NCBI GenBank assembly: GCA_003484585.1
Contig: DNBZ01000152.1
Location: 1 to 23,652 of the forward strand
DNA from: Bacteroidota bacterium
GTDB taxonomy: Bacteria > Bacteroidota > Bacteroidia > NS11-12g > UBA9320
Length of the DNA: 23,652 bases
Direction of reading: 5' to 3'
Both the position numbers and the translations under genes were made by a program. Below are positions 16,927 through 22,830 of the stretch, one piece after another (the stretch's first letter is position 1; every line of letters starts with the position of its first letter). The notes under the pieces are model-generated. The model made no database searches, was not told where the DNA came from, and was given only the letters and a program-made list of their open reading frames with translations.

Positions 16927-17115
16927 ATGAGCAAGAAAAATAAAAAAAGTTTACGAGTTAATAGACAACGAAACAGTTATATCATTGGTATTTCTATCGG
17001 TGTGCTAGCCGGTATAATATTTGGTTATGCAACGGACAGCATCATTGTCAGCATTTTAGTATGCGGCTTACTTGGTTTCGGGATGGGTCATGCCATATAC
17101 AAAACTATAGGATAA
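16927..17115 (+). CDS. Small two-helix membrane protein
   Basis: A 62-residue protein with a strongly basic N-terminus (SKKNKKSLRVNRQR), then two hydrophobic, glycine-rich segments (about residues 18-34 and 39-57) separated by a short turn containing Asp. By the positive-inside rule the N-terminus is cytoplasmic. The GxxxG-like spacing suggests oligomerisation, but no family is recognised. It starts 8 nt after the oxidoreductase stop and mobA follows 2 nt after its own stop, so it is embedded in the molybdenum operon. The position suggests it could anchor or partner the oxidoreductase; this is inference only. Confidence 0.7.
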   Translation: MSKKNKKSLRVNRQRNSYIIGISIGVLAGIIFGYATDSIIVSILVCGLLGFGMGHAIYKTIG

Positions 17116-17117
17116 GC

Positions 17118-17759
17118 TTGACGCATAATTTAATTGGCATAGTCCTCATAGGCGGCCAAAGCTCCCGAATGGGAAAAGATAAATCACAGCTGACTGTTTC
17201 CTCGTCTATTCTTCGACACAATAGCCTATCGGCTGCCACTTCTGCCGAAGGTCGGACAGTGCACAATGACAGGGAACAAATGACTTTCACAGAACTAGCT
17301 CATTCAAAACTGAAATGCTATGTAGACGTAGTCTACTATTCGATCAATAAGAATCAAGAAAACCTGAGTTTAGAAAATACCATTTTAGATGAACACGATG
17401 AAGAAGGACCAGTATCGGGCATTATATCTGCCCTTAGAGCCACGCAAAAATCAATAGTAGTTCTAGGTGTAGACATGCCGTTGGTAACCAAGCAGAGCAT
17501 TAAGAATCTTATAAAACACCGGAATTGTGACCTGCTCACTACCACTTATTATAATGCCAACAGCAATAAATGGGAACCAATGCTAAGTATCTGGGAGATC
17601 GAAACGCTACCGTGCCTCGAAGAATACTTTGATAATGGAGGTCGCTCTATCCAAACATTCCTAAATCAATTCGGTAATCAACGAGTAGAAATCACTAATG
17701 AACACGAGTTTACAAATGTAAATACAGCTGAAGATTTACAAAACATAAGTATCAAGTAA
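17118..17759 (+). CDS. mobA: Molybdenum cofactor guanylyltransferase MobA, with internal extra segment
   Basis: MobA links GMP to molybdopterin using GTP to make the MGD cofactor. The start is the TTG at 17118, 2 nt after the preceding stop, giving MTHNLIGIVLIGGQSSRMGKDK with the GGxSSRMGKDK nucleotide loop at 12-22. Family features further on are LDEHDEEGPVSGI, LGVDMPLV and the C-terminal VNTAEDL. The ORF open in this frame extends upstream into the previous gene, but that part has no MobA character. Residues about 27-53 are unusual: 25-30 amino acids more than normal separate the loop from the next strand (VVYYSIN), as described in the separate repeat entry. Whether the enzyme is still active is unknown, but the frame is intact and the motifs on both sides are preserved. 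Confidence 0.88.
   Translation: MTHNLIGIVLIGGQSSRMGKDKSQLTVSSSILRHNSLSAATSAEGRTVHNDREQMTFTELAHSKLKCYVDVVYYSINKNQENLSLENTILDEHDEEGPVSGIISALRATQKSIVVLGVDMPLVTKQSIKNLIKHRNCDLLTTTYYNANSNKWEPMLSIWEIETLPCLEEYFDNGGRSIQTFLNQFGNQRVEITNEHEFTNVNTAEDLQNISIK
17191..17285 (+). repeat. Extra in-frame segment in mobA bounded by TGACT direct repeats
   Basis: TGACT occurs at 17191-17195 and again at 17281-17285. The 85 bases between them are visibly richer in G+C (about half) than the surrounding gene. They begin GTTTCCTCGTC, and the reverse complement of their last bases contains GTTCCCTGTC, a loose terminal inverted repeat. Segment plus one TGACT copy is 90 bp, so the reading frame is kept. This looks like a small non-autonomous insertion with a 5-bp target duplication, but the inverted repeat does not sit exactly at both edges, and no second copy is in this window. 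Confidence 0.4.
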
Positions 17760-17865
17760 AGTTTAAAAGACTACAATCAAGGGTGATATAGTGATGCCAA
17801 CAAAAGGCGTACCACAGTGAAATCTGAAAGTCTATATTTCGGTTTAACCTTAAATTTATACTTGA

Positions 17866-18342
17866 TCAGGGCAACATCTCCTTTGCTACTATCTGAAAGC
17901 TTTTGATGCCATAATGAGCTATAATATCATTTACCAAAGATGTGCGTACCACAAGTAGAAGGTTTTTATCATCATTCGACTTATATTGATCCACAATGTA
18001 CTTAGTAGCCTGATGTATCCCTTGATTATTGAGCTCTAGCTTGCCCAGTTCGTCTAGTACTAAAAACTCAAAATCGTATTCATCGAATGTTTTGATGAGA
18101 AAATAATTAGCTAAATTAAACGAATCCTCTAAGAAATGATAACGCCCAACAGAGATAGTCTTTTCACCAACCTCTGGCACTTGCAATGGGAAGTTTTCCT
18201 TAGACTCAATATTATGCAGATAACGGATATCCTCCTTATTATCTGGGCAGAGTATTCCTTTCACATTATCCCACGTATCTACCCACTCCCGCAGAGCTGT
18301 AGTTTTGCCCGTACGTATATCACCAGCTAAGATGTATATCAT
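17866..18342 (-). CDS. Small P-loop NTPase, THEP1/NTPase_1-like
   Basis: A 158-residue P-loop protein with Walker A at residues 7-15 (GDIRTGKTT) immediately after the first strand, and Walker B FLVLDELGKLEL around 93-104 (Asp97, Glu98). The size, the position of Walker A and the LDELGKLEL signature suggest the nucleoside-triphosphatase (THEP1) group. The last third has VVRTSLV before the final strand. The ATG overlaps the stop of the upstream membrane protein gene by one base (TAATG), a strong sign of coupled translation and joint function. It is convergent with mobA (106 nt between the stops, no clear terminator). The reaction and substrate are not known. Confidence 0.75.
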   Translation of the reverse strand: MIYILAGDIRTGKTTALREWVDTWDNVKGILCPDNKEDIRYLHNIESKENFPLQVPEVGEKTISVGRYHFLEDSFNLANYFLIKTFDEYDFEFLVLDELGKLELNNQGIHQATKYIVDQYKSNDDKNLLLVVRTSLVNDIIAHYGIKSFQIVAKEMLP

Positions 18343-19352
18343 TATTCTTCTAGTTGTAAGTGGATGCTATAGAGTATAGTATCACCCATAAAATTACGTA
18401 GCTTATTCAAGCCTTTTTCGTTCTTATTTTCTTGCCAAGCCAGCTTTGTCACTTTTCTGAGGTAAGGAAGTAAGGTAAGTGTTTCATCCACCTCCGCTTG
18501 CACCTTATGCTTTTTACCTTCTAAGAATCGGGCAAAATATTTCTTAAATATTGGAGCAATCACATAGTACCATAGAAGCAAGATCCCTGCACTACGCAAG
18601 AATATATAAAGCCAATTCTTCCATACAGCATCACCCTCTTTTACAAAGAAATAATATGCAGCTATGAGTGCAAATAAAATTCCAAAAATGACCCATTGTC
18701 TCCATCTCCCTCTTTTCTTTTTAGCTAATCCTATCTCATCATCAAACTCTATTGCTTGAATCTGATACTTAACATTCCCTTGGTTTAATTCCAAGTAACG
18801 CACTATATCGTATATGATATATCCAACAACTAAACCCAGCAGAGCATAAAGCCATAAGTATATAGAAATGATAGTGGTAGACGAAAATATATTTCCTAGG
18901 AAACCCATTTTCTTAATTACATACTTACTAAAGGAATCTATAGCTTCCCATAGACTAGTACCATATATAAGCGTGAGCACTAGAAGCTTTTGAATAGCCG
19001 ACTCTACTAAAGTAACCACCCCTAAAAGCATAGCACTCCATTTAGTAAGACTAAGCTTACTATAAATAAGTGCAGCCATGAGTGCTTGAAAACTTACTGC
19101 TAGGTAAGACGTAGGTGGAGAATGTGGGCTTACTGCTAATTTTATGATTAGAACTACGAGTAATGATCTGAAGATGGCATTCCACTTATCCTCTGCAAAA
19201 TAGGCGATTAGACTTACCAGAACAATAGCAAAACCACCAACAAATAGTCCAGTGAATGGTGATTGCAGTGCGTGTAAAACACCCCCTAGACCTGCTTCAC
19301 TTAGAGCCCATAGAGCGGTTAAACGAGATATTATCTTAGAGTTACGTTGCAA
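18342..19352 (-). CDS. Multi-pass membrane protein coupled to the NTPase
   Basis: A 336-residue protein with roughly eight hydrophobic segments. A cytoplasmic, basic-rich region interrupts them at about 200-220 (GLAKKKRGRWRQW), and a hydrophilic C-terminal tail is about 70 residues. The first 100 residues (ALSEAGLGGVLHALQSPFTG and SPHSPPTSYLAVSFQAL) contain small, polar and aromatic residues packed inside helices, reminiscent of substrate-binding membrane components such as ECF S-components, but the resemblance is weak and I do not assign a family. The TTG at 19350-19352 is preferred because it lies 5 nt after a perfect TATCTTTG box; a TTG six codons further upstream would precede that box. 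It is followed without gap by the NTPase. Confidence 0.7.
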   Translation of the reverse strand: MQRNSKIISRLTALWALSEAGLGGVLHALQSPFTGLFVGGFAIVLVSLIAYFAEDKWNAIFRSLLVVLIIKLAVSPHSPPTSYLAVSFQALMAALIYSKLSLTKWSAMLLGVVTLVESAIQKLLVLTLIYGTSLWEAIDSFSKYVIKKMGFLGNIFSSTTIISIYLWLYALLGLVVGYIIYDIVRYLELNQGNVKYQIQAIEFDDEIGLAKKKRGRWRQWVIFGILFALIAAYYFFVKEGDAVWKNWLYIFLRSAGILLLWYYVIAPIFKKYFARFLEGKKHKVQAEVDETLTLLPYLRKVTKLAWQENKNEKGLNKLRNFMGDTILYSIHLQLEE

Positions 19353-19357
19353 GTTTT

Positions 19358-19365
19358 CAAAGATA
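19358..19365 (-). promoter_or_regulatory. -7 promoter box of the membrane protein-NTPase operon
   Basis: The minus strand reads TATCTTTG, an exact TAnnTTTG match, ending 5 nt before the proposed TTG start. It implies a leaderless mRNA beginning near a non-ATG codon. No -33 box is evident. Confidence 0.5.
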
Positions 19366-19413
19366 CACAATTGCTATTATTTTACGATATGCTAAGGCGA
19401 CAAAAGAACACGC

Positions 19414-19440
19414 AAAAAAAGGAGCACTTCTCAGTACTCC
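19414..19440 (-). terminator. Rho-independent terminator after the isc operon
   Basis: On the minus strand GGAGTACT, loop GAGA, AGTGCTCC (complement of 19421-19440) form an 8-bp stem with one G-T wobble. Seven T residues follow (complement of 19414-19420). It lies 28 nt after the iscA stop and separates the isc operon from the membrane protein-NTPase operon. Confidence 0.92.
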
Positions 19441-19467
19441 TTCCTATATTTTTATTTCAATTAGAAA

Positions 19468-19794
19468 TTACACAGAAAAACTCTCTCCGCATCCGCAAGA
19501 TCTACTCGCATTTGGATTATTAAACTGAAAACCTTTTCCGTTTAATCCATCTGAGAAATCAAGCTCTGTACCGCATAGGTATAAGAAGCTTTTCATATCA
19601 CAAACTACCTTATATCCTTGACTTTCAAAAACCTGGTCGTTTTCTTGGCTTTCATTATCGAAATCCATCTTATAGCTAAGACCAGAGCATCCGCCGCCTA
19701 CTACAGACACACGAATAAAGTAGTCCTTATCTAGACCCTCAGTCGTCATAAGTGTATTCACTTGACTAGCTGCTTTTTCTGATACTGTTATCAT
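19468..19794 (-). CDS. iscA: A-type iron-sulfur carrier protein IscA
   Basis: A 108-residue HesB/IscA/SufA-type protein that carries Fe-S clusters or iron to target proteins. The three ligand cysteines are Cys36 (GGGCSGLSY), Cys100 and Cys102 (SCGCGESFSV), almost the same positions as in E. coli IscA. There is no N-terminal extension that would suggest ErpA or NfuA. It is the third gene of the iscS-iscU-iscA unit and is followed by a strong terminator. An inverted repeat lies in the 69-nt spacer between it and iscU. Confidence 0.93.
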   Translation of the reverse strand: MITVSEKAASQVNTLMTTEGLDKDYFIRVSVVGGGCSGLSYKMDFDNESQENDQVFESQGYKVVCDMKSFLYLCGTELDFSDGLNGKGFQFNNPNASRSCGCGESFSV

Positions 19795-19814
19795 ATTATT
19801 TATAGTTATTACAT

Positions 19815-19857
19815 AAATAGAGAGGAGTGACTATTTACTAGCCAACCTTCTCTATTT
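19815..19857 (-). repeat. Inverted repeat in the iscU-iscA spacer
   Basis: AAATAGAGA (19815-19823) and TCTCTATTT (19849-19857) are perfect inverted complements of 9 bp with a 25-nt loop. There is no T-run, so this is not a standard terminator. A hairpin in the mRNA between iscU and iscA could protect or process the transcript and uncouple IscU and IscA levels; this is inference. Confidence 0.45.
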
Positions 19858-19863
19858 ACTTTG

Positions 19864-20280
19864 TTAATAATGCTTTTTATCGTCCACTATTGGCTCTAGA
19901 CCTTGTTTCACGCGATAGTCATTGATAGCCATTTTTATGGCATCTTCTGCTAGTACCGAGCAGTGAATTTTTACTGGTGGCAAAGCAAGCTCTTCTACTA
20001 TTTCCATATTATCTATTTCCATAGCCGACTCTATGCTTTTCCCCTTAAGCCACTCTGTAGCCAGTGAAGAAGAAGCGATAGCTGAGCCGCAACCAAAAGT
20101 CTTAAACTTGGCATCTTTTATGAGACCTGTAGCATCATCTACCTCTATCTGCAGACGCATTACGTCTCCACACTCAGGTGCTCCTACTAGGCCTGTTCCT
20201 ACCGCTTTACTTTCTTTGTCTAGCGTACCAATATTTCGTGGGTTTTGGTAGTGATCTATTACTTTTTCTGAATATGCCAT
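19864..20280 (-). CDS. iscU: Fe-S cluster assembly scaffold IscU
   Basis: The 138-residue scaffold on which IscS and an iron source build [2Fe-2S] clusters. Cys37, Asp39 (APECGDV), Cys64 (FGCGSAIASSS), His106 and Cys107 (KIHCSVLAEDA) form the cluster site. LPPVK (100-104) is the motif recognised by the HscA chaperone in ISC systems, so an HscA/HscB pair is expected elsewhere in the genome, since none lies beside this operon. This is the short IscU type without the SufU insertion. It lies 106 nt after iscS. Confidence 0.96.
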   Translation of the reverse strand: MAYSEKVIDHYQNPRNIGTLDKESKAVGTGLVGAPECGDVMRLQIEVDDATGLIKDAKFKTFGCGSAIASSSLATEWLKGKSIESAMEIDNMEIVEELALPPVKIHCSVLAEDAIKMAINDYRVKQGLEPIVDDKKHY

Positions 20281-20386
20281 TTCTTTATTTTAATTTAGGA
20301 TGTTCGACATATGATGTAATATTTTTCATCTTACCTATATCTTGCATCGGTTTTATTCTTTTTACTTTTTAACTAATTAACCAGAA

Positions 20387-21598
20387 TTAATGCTCCGCCC
20401 ATTCTATCGATTTAAGGTCTATACCGTCCTTAAACATTTCCCATAGCGGACTCATTTCTCTTAGCTTATGTACTGCTTCTTTCACGTGATTGATAGCAAA
20501 ATCTATTTCCTCATCAGTAGTAAATCTTCCAAGACCAAATCTAAGCGAAGAGTGAGCTAACTCATCATCTAAGCCAAGGCTCTTTAAAACATAACTAGGC
20601 TCAAGTGACGCACTAGTACAAGCACTACCGCTACTTACCGCGATATCTTTAGTACCCATCATTAGGCCTTCTCCCTCTACAAATTTAAAAGAAATATTAG
20701 CTACGTGAGGAAGTCTATGTTCTGCATTACCATTCACATATGCTTCTTCTATCGTGAGTAATTCTTTTTCTAGTCTATCTCTCATCGTACTTAAACGGAT
20801 AGCCTCATCTGCCATTTCATTTTGACAGATCTCACAAGCTTTACCAAAACCTACGATTCCGGGAACATTAAGTGTACCACTTCTCATTCCTCGCTCGTGT
20901 CCGCCACCGTCCATTTGGCTAGTTACTTTCACACGCGGATTTTTACGTCTTACATATAATGCACCTACCCCCTTAGGTCCGTACATCTTGTGAGCAGTAA
21001 AGCTTAGTAGATCTATTCCATCTTCATTTACATCCACAGGTATTTTACCTACTGCTTGTGTAGCATCCGTATGAAATAATATTCCATTTTTCTTAGCTAT
21101 GGCTGATATACCTTTGATGTCTTGCACCACGCCTATCTCATTATTACCGTACATCACGGTAATTAGTATCGTCTTATCTGTAATAGCAGCTTCTAGGTCT
21201 GTAAGGTTGATTAGTCCATCCTCACTAGGAGAAAGATACGTCACCTCACCTCCCATTTTTTCTACTTTTTTACAAGCGTCTAAAGTTGCTTTGTGCTCAG
21301 TAGTGACGGTAATCATATGATTACCTTGAGATCCATACATTTCGTATACACCTTTGATAGCTAAGTTATTAGCTTCGGTAGCCCCAGATGTGAATATAAT
21401 TTCTTTACTAGTACTGCCTATCAAACGAGCTACTTGCTCACGAGAATAATCTACTGCTTCTTCTGCAGACCAGCCGAAGCTGTGATTTCTACTTGCTGCG
21501 TTACCAAATTTTTCATTGAAATAAGGAAGCATCGCCTCAAGTACACGAGGATCCATCGGTGTGGTGCTGTTGTTATCTAGGTATATCGGGAAATTCAT
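20387..21598 (-). CDS. iscS: Cysteine desulfurase IscS
   Basis: A pyridoxal phosphate enzyme that takes sulfur from cysteine and hands the persulfide to IscU, tRNA thiolation proteins and FdhD. Of 403 residues, Lys204 ([12 protein letters not shown]) binds PLP, His102 (TEHKA) stacks on it, and Cys327 ([10 protein letters not shown]) is the mobile-loop cysteine. The C-terminal end ([18 protein letters not shown]) is the one typical of group I IscS that interacts with IscU, and it separates this from SufS. It is first in iscS-iscU-iscA, and no iscR, hscBA or fdx gene is present beside it. Its link to the fdhD gene 6-7 kb away is functional rather than operonic. Confidence 0.97.
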   Translation of the reverse strand: MNFPIYLDNNSTTPMDPRVLEAMLPYFNEKFGNAASRNHSFGWSAEEAVDYSREQVARLIGSTSKEIIFTSGATEANNLAIKGVYEMYGSQGNHMITVTTEHKATLDACKKVEKMGGEVTYLSPSEDGLINLTDLEAAITDKTILITVMYGNNEIGVVQDIKGISAIAKKNGILFHTDATQAVGKIPVDVNEDGIDLLSFTAHKMYGPKGVGALYVRRKNPRVKVTSQMDGGGHERGMRSGTLNVPGIVGFGKACEICQNEMADEAIRLSTMRDRLEKELLTIEEAYVNGNAEHRLPHVANISFKFVEGEGLMMGTKDIAVSSGSACTSASLEPSYVLKSLGLDDELAHSSLRFGLGRFTTDEEIDFAINHVKEAVHKLREMSPLWEMFKDGIDLKSIEWAEH

Positions 21599-21634
21599 TC
21601 TGTTGTCTTATTTTTATTTAGACTTATTCTAACG

Positions 21635-21642
21635 CAAATATA
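21635..21642 (-). promoter_or_regulatory. -7 promoter box of the isc operon
   Basis: The minus strand reads TATATTTG, an exact TAnnTTTG match, 36 nt before the iscS ATG. I see no IscR-type operator, but I have no reliable Bacteroidota consensus for one. Confidence 0.5.
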
Positions 21643-21753
21643 ACGGCTTAGAGTGGATAAAGTTTGTTGAGGGTATTGGTTTTTTTGATAGGACGATAAG
21701 GCTGACGGGAATATGAATAATAGAAGAGTAGAATGACTGAACAATAGGTATTG

Positions 21754-21761
21754 TATATTTG
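21754..21761 (+). promoter_or_regulatory. -7 promoter box of the 338-residue secreted protein gene
   Basis: TATATTTG is an exact TAnnTTTG match ending 8 nt before the ATG at 21770, the same near-leaderless geometry as other genes here. Confidence 0.5.
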
Positions 21762-21769
21762 ACTATATC

Positions 21770-22786
21770 ATGAAATATTTTTCTATTTTTTTTCTTACAC
21801 TCTTATCCATCAGCACCTTAGCCGACTTACGCCCGTACGATTTTGATATACTAATAAGCAGCGATAGAAATAGGTACAACCGCAATGAGGTAATTCAACT
21901 TAATATCACATTTACTAGTATGGCACGCCACACCAACGGGATCTTACTTCCTGGCACTAAAAATAAAGGAAAGCGACTCCTATACTTGGCATACTACTCA
22001 GTAGATGGCAATGACTTCTATACCAATATGCATACTGAAAACAGAGTGATAACTATGGATACTTCTAACTTTGGGCAAGTGCATTGGAAAAATCTATATG
22101 CTGGCAAGTCAGTGACTATACCCATCTTCTTAAATGATACTATAAACTACCGCACAAATAATGCTGCTCACCACAAACTACCAAACCTTCCTGCAGGAAA
22201 ATATCAAGTGTTTGCTTGGTATGCCCCGTGGGAGGAGCCTATGGCTGAACAGGCTTTTGCTAAGCTAAATCCATTTGGCAGACCACATGACGACTTTACT
22301 TCTAAACGTTTCTATATGCAAGAGAATCAGCAGAGTAATTACTTCTTGCTCACTATCTCTGACGACCTTGTAAAACACGAGTGGTCACCAACAAGGGATT
22401 GCCCTTTAAATTGTCACTTTTGCGAGGCGATAGAAAAAAGCGACTGGAATAGTTTAGAAAGACTAATCTTAAAACAGACTGACTATAATAATAAACTAGG
22501 TATGAATTTCACAGACACCAACTGGCTGCAGCCTCATAGAAATATAGCTTGGATATACGAAGGTCCAGATGCGATTTTGGCTTCGTTACCTACATATACT
22601 TATCGGTCTATAATTTTCAAAACCCAGGCAGGTTACTTCTACTACGCTGCCACTTGGCAGCTGGGCATTATCTATACCGGTCGCTCTAGAATACAACAAC
22701 TATTTAGATGGGCGACACGTTTAAATGCTCCTATTCGATCCTCAGAAGTAGATTATAAAGAATTAGTCAAATTTGCTCCCTACTAA
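21770..22786 (+). CDS. Secreted protein of unknown function with CxxxCxxC
   Basis: A 338-residue protein with a Sec signal peptide (hydrophobic residues 3-16, likely cleavage near LAD). The first 200 mature residues are beta-rich, with a pattern like an immunoglobulin-type or intracellular-protease-inhibitor-like sandwich (RNEVIQLNITFTS, LPAGKYQVFAWYAPWEEP). A cysteine cluster CPLNCHFC (Cys211, Cys215, Cys218) follows, the only cysteines, then a mixed C-terminal domain of about 115 residues rich in Trp and Tyr. The three cysteines could bind a metal or form one disulfide with one free thiol. I do not recognise the family. It stands between the isc operon, from which it is divergent, and the second CotH-type gene, 44 nt downstream on the same strand. 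Confidence 0.75.
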   Translation: MKYFSIFFLTLLSISTLADLRPYDFDILISSDRNRYNRNEVIQLNITFTSMARHTNGILLPGTKNKGKRLLYLAYYSVDGNDFYTNMHTENRVITMDTSNFGQVHWKNLYAGKSVTIPIFLNDTINYRTNNAAHHKLPNLPAGKYQVFAWYAPWEEPMAEQAFAKLNPFGRPHDDFTSKRFYMQENQQSNYFLLTISDDLVKHEWSPTRDCPLNCHFCEAIEKSDWNSLERLILKQTDYNNKLGMNFTDTNWLQPHRNIAWIYEGPDAILASLPTYTYRSIIFKTQAGYFYYAATWQLGIIYTGRSRIQQLFRWATRLNAPIRSSEVDYKELVKFAPY

Positions 22787-22820
22787 GTTTATATTCTCAA
22801 ACTGTTTACCTTTACCCTTT

Positions 22821-22824
22821 TTTG
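22821..22824 (+). promoter_or_regulatory. Possible -7 box core of the second CotH gene
   Basis: A TTTG core at 22821-22824 ends 6 nt before the ATG at 22831, but the TA of TAnnTTTG is missing (CTTTTTTG), so this is a weak call. The gene could instead be read through from the preceding one. Confidence 0.25.
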
Positions 22825-22830
22825 CATCAT

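Noticed and set aside
17760..17865. Terminator or regulatory RNA between mobA and the NTPase gene
   Set aside because: Only short imperfect hairpins (such as ATGCC/GGCGT) and no T-run were seen. I could not support a feature.
22400..22423. CX3CX2C motif of a radical SAM enzyme in the secreted protein
   Set aside because: The protein has a signal peptide, the motif is at residue 211 rather than near the start of a barrel, and none of the following radical SAM motifs is visible. The match is probably coincidence.
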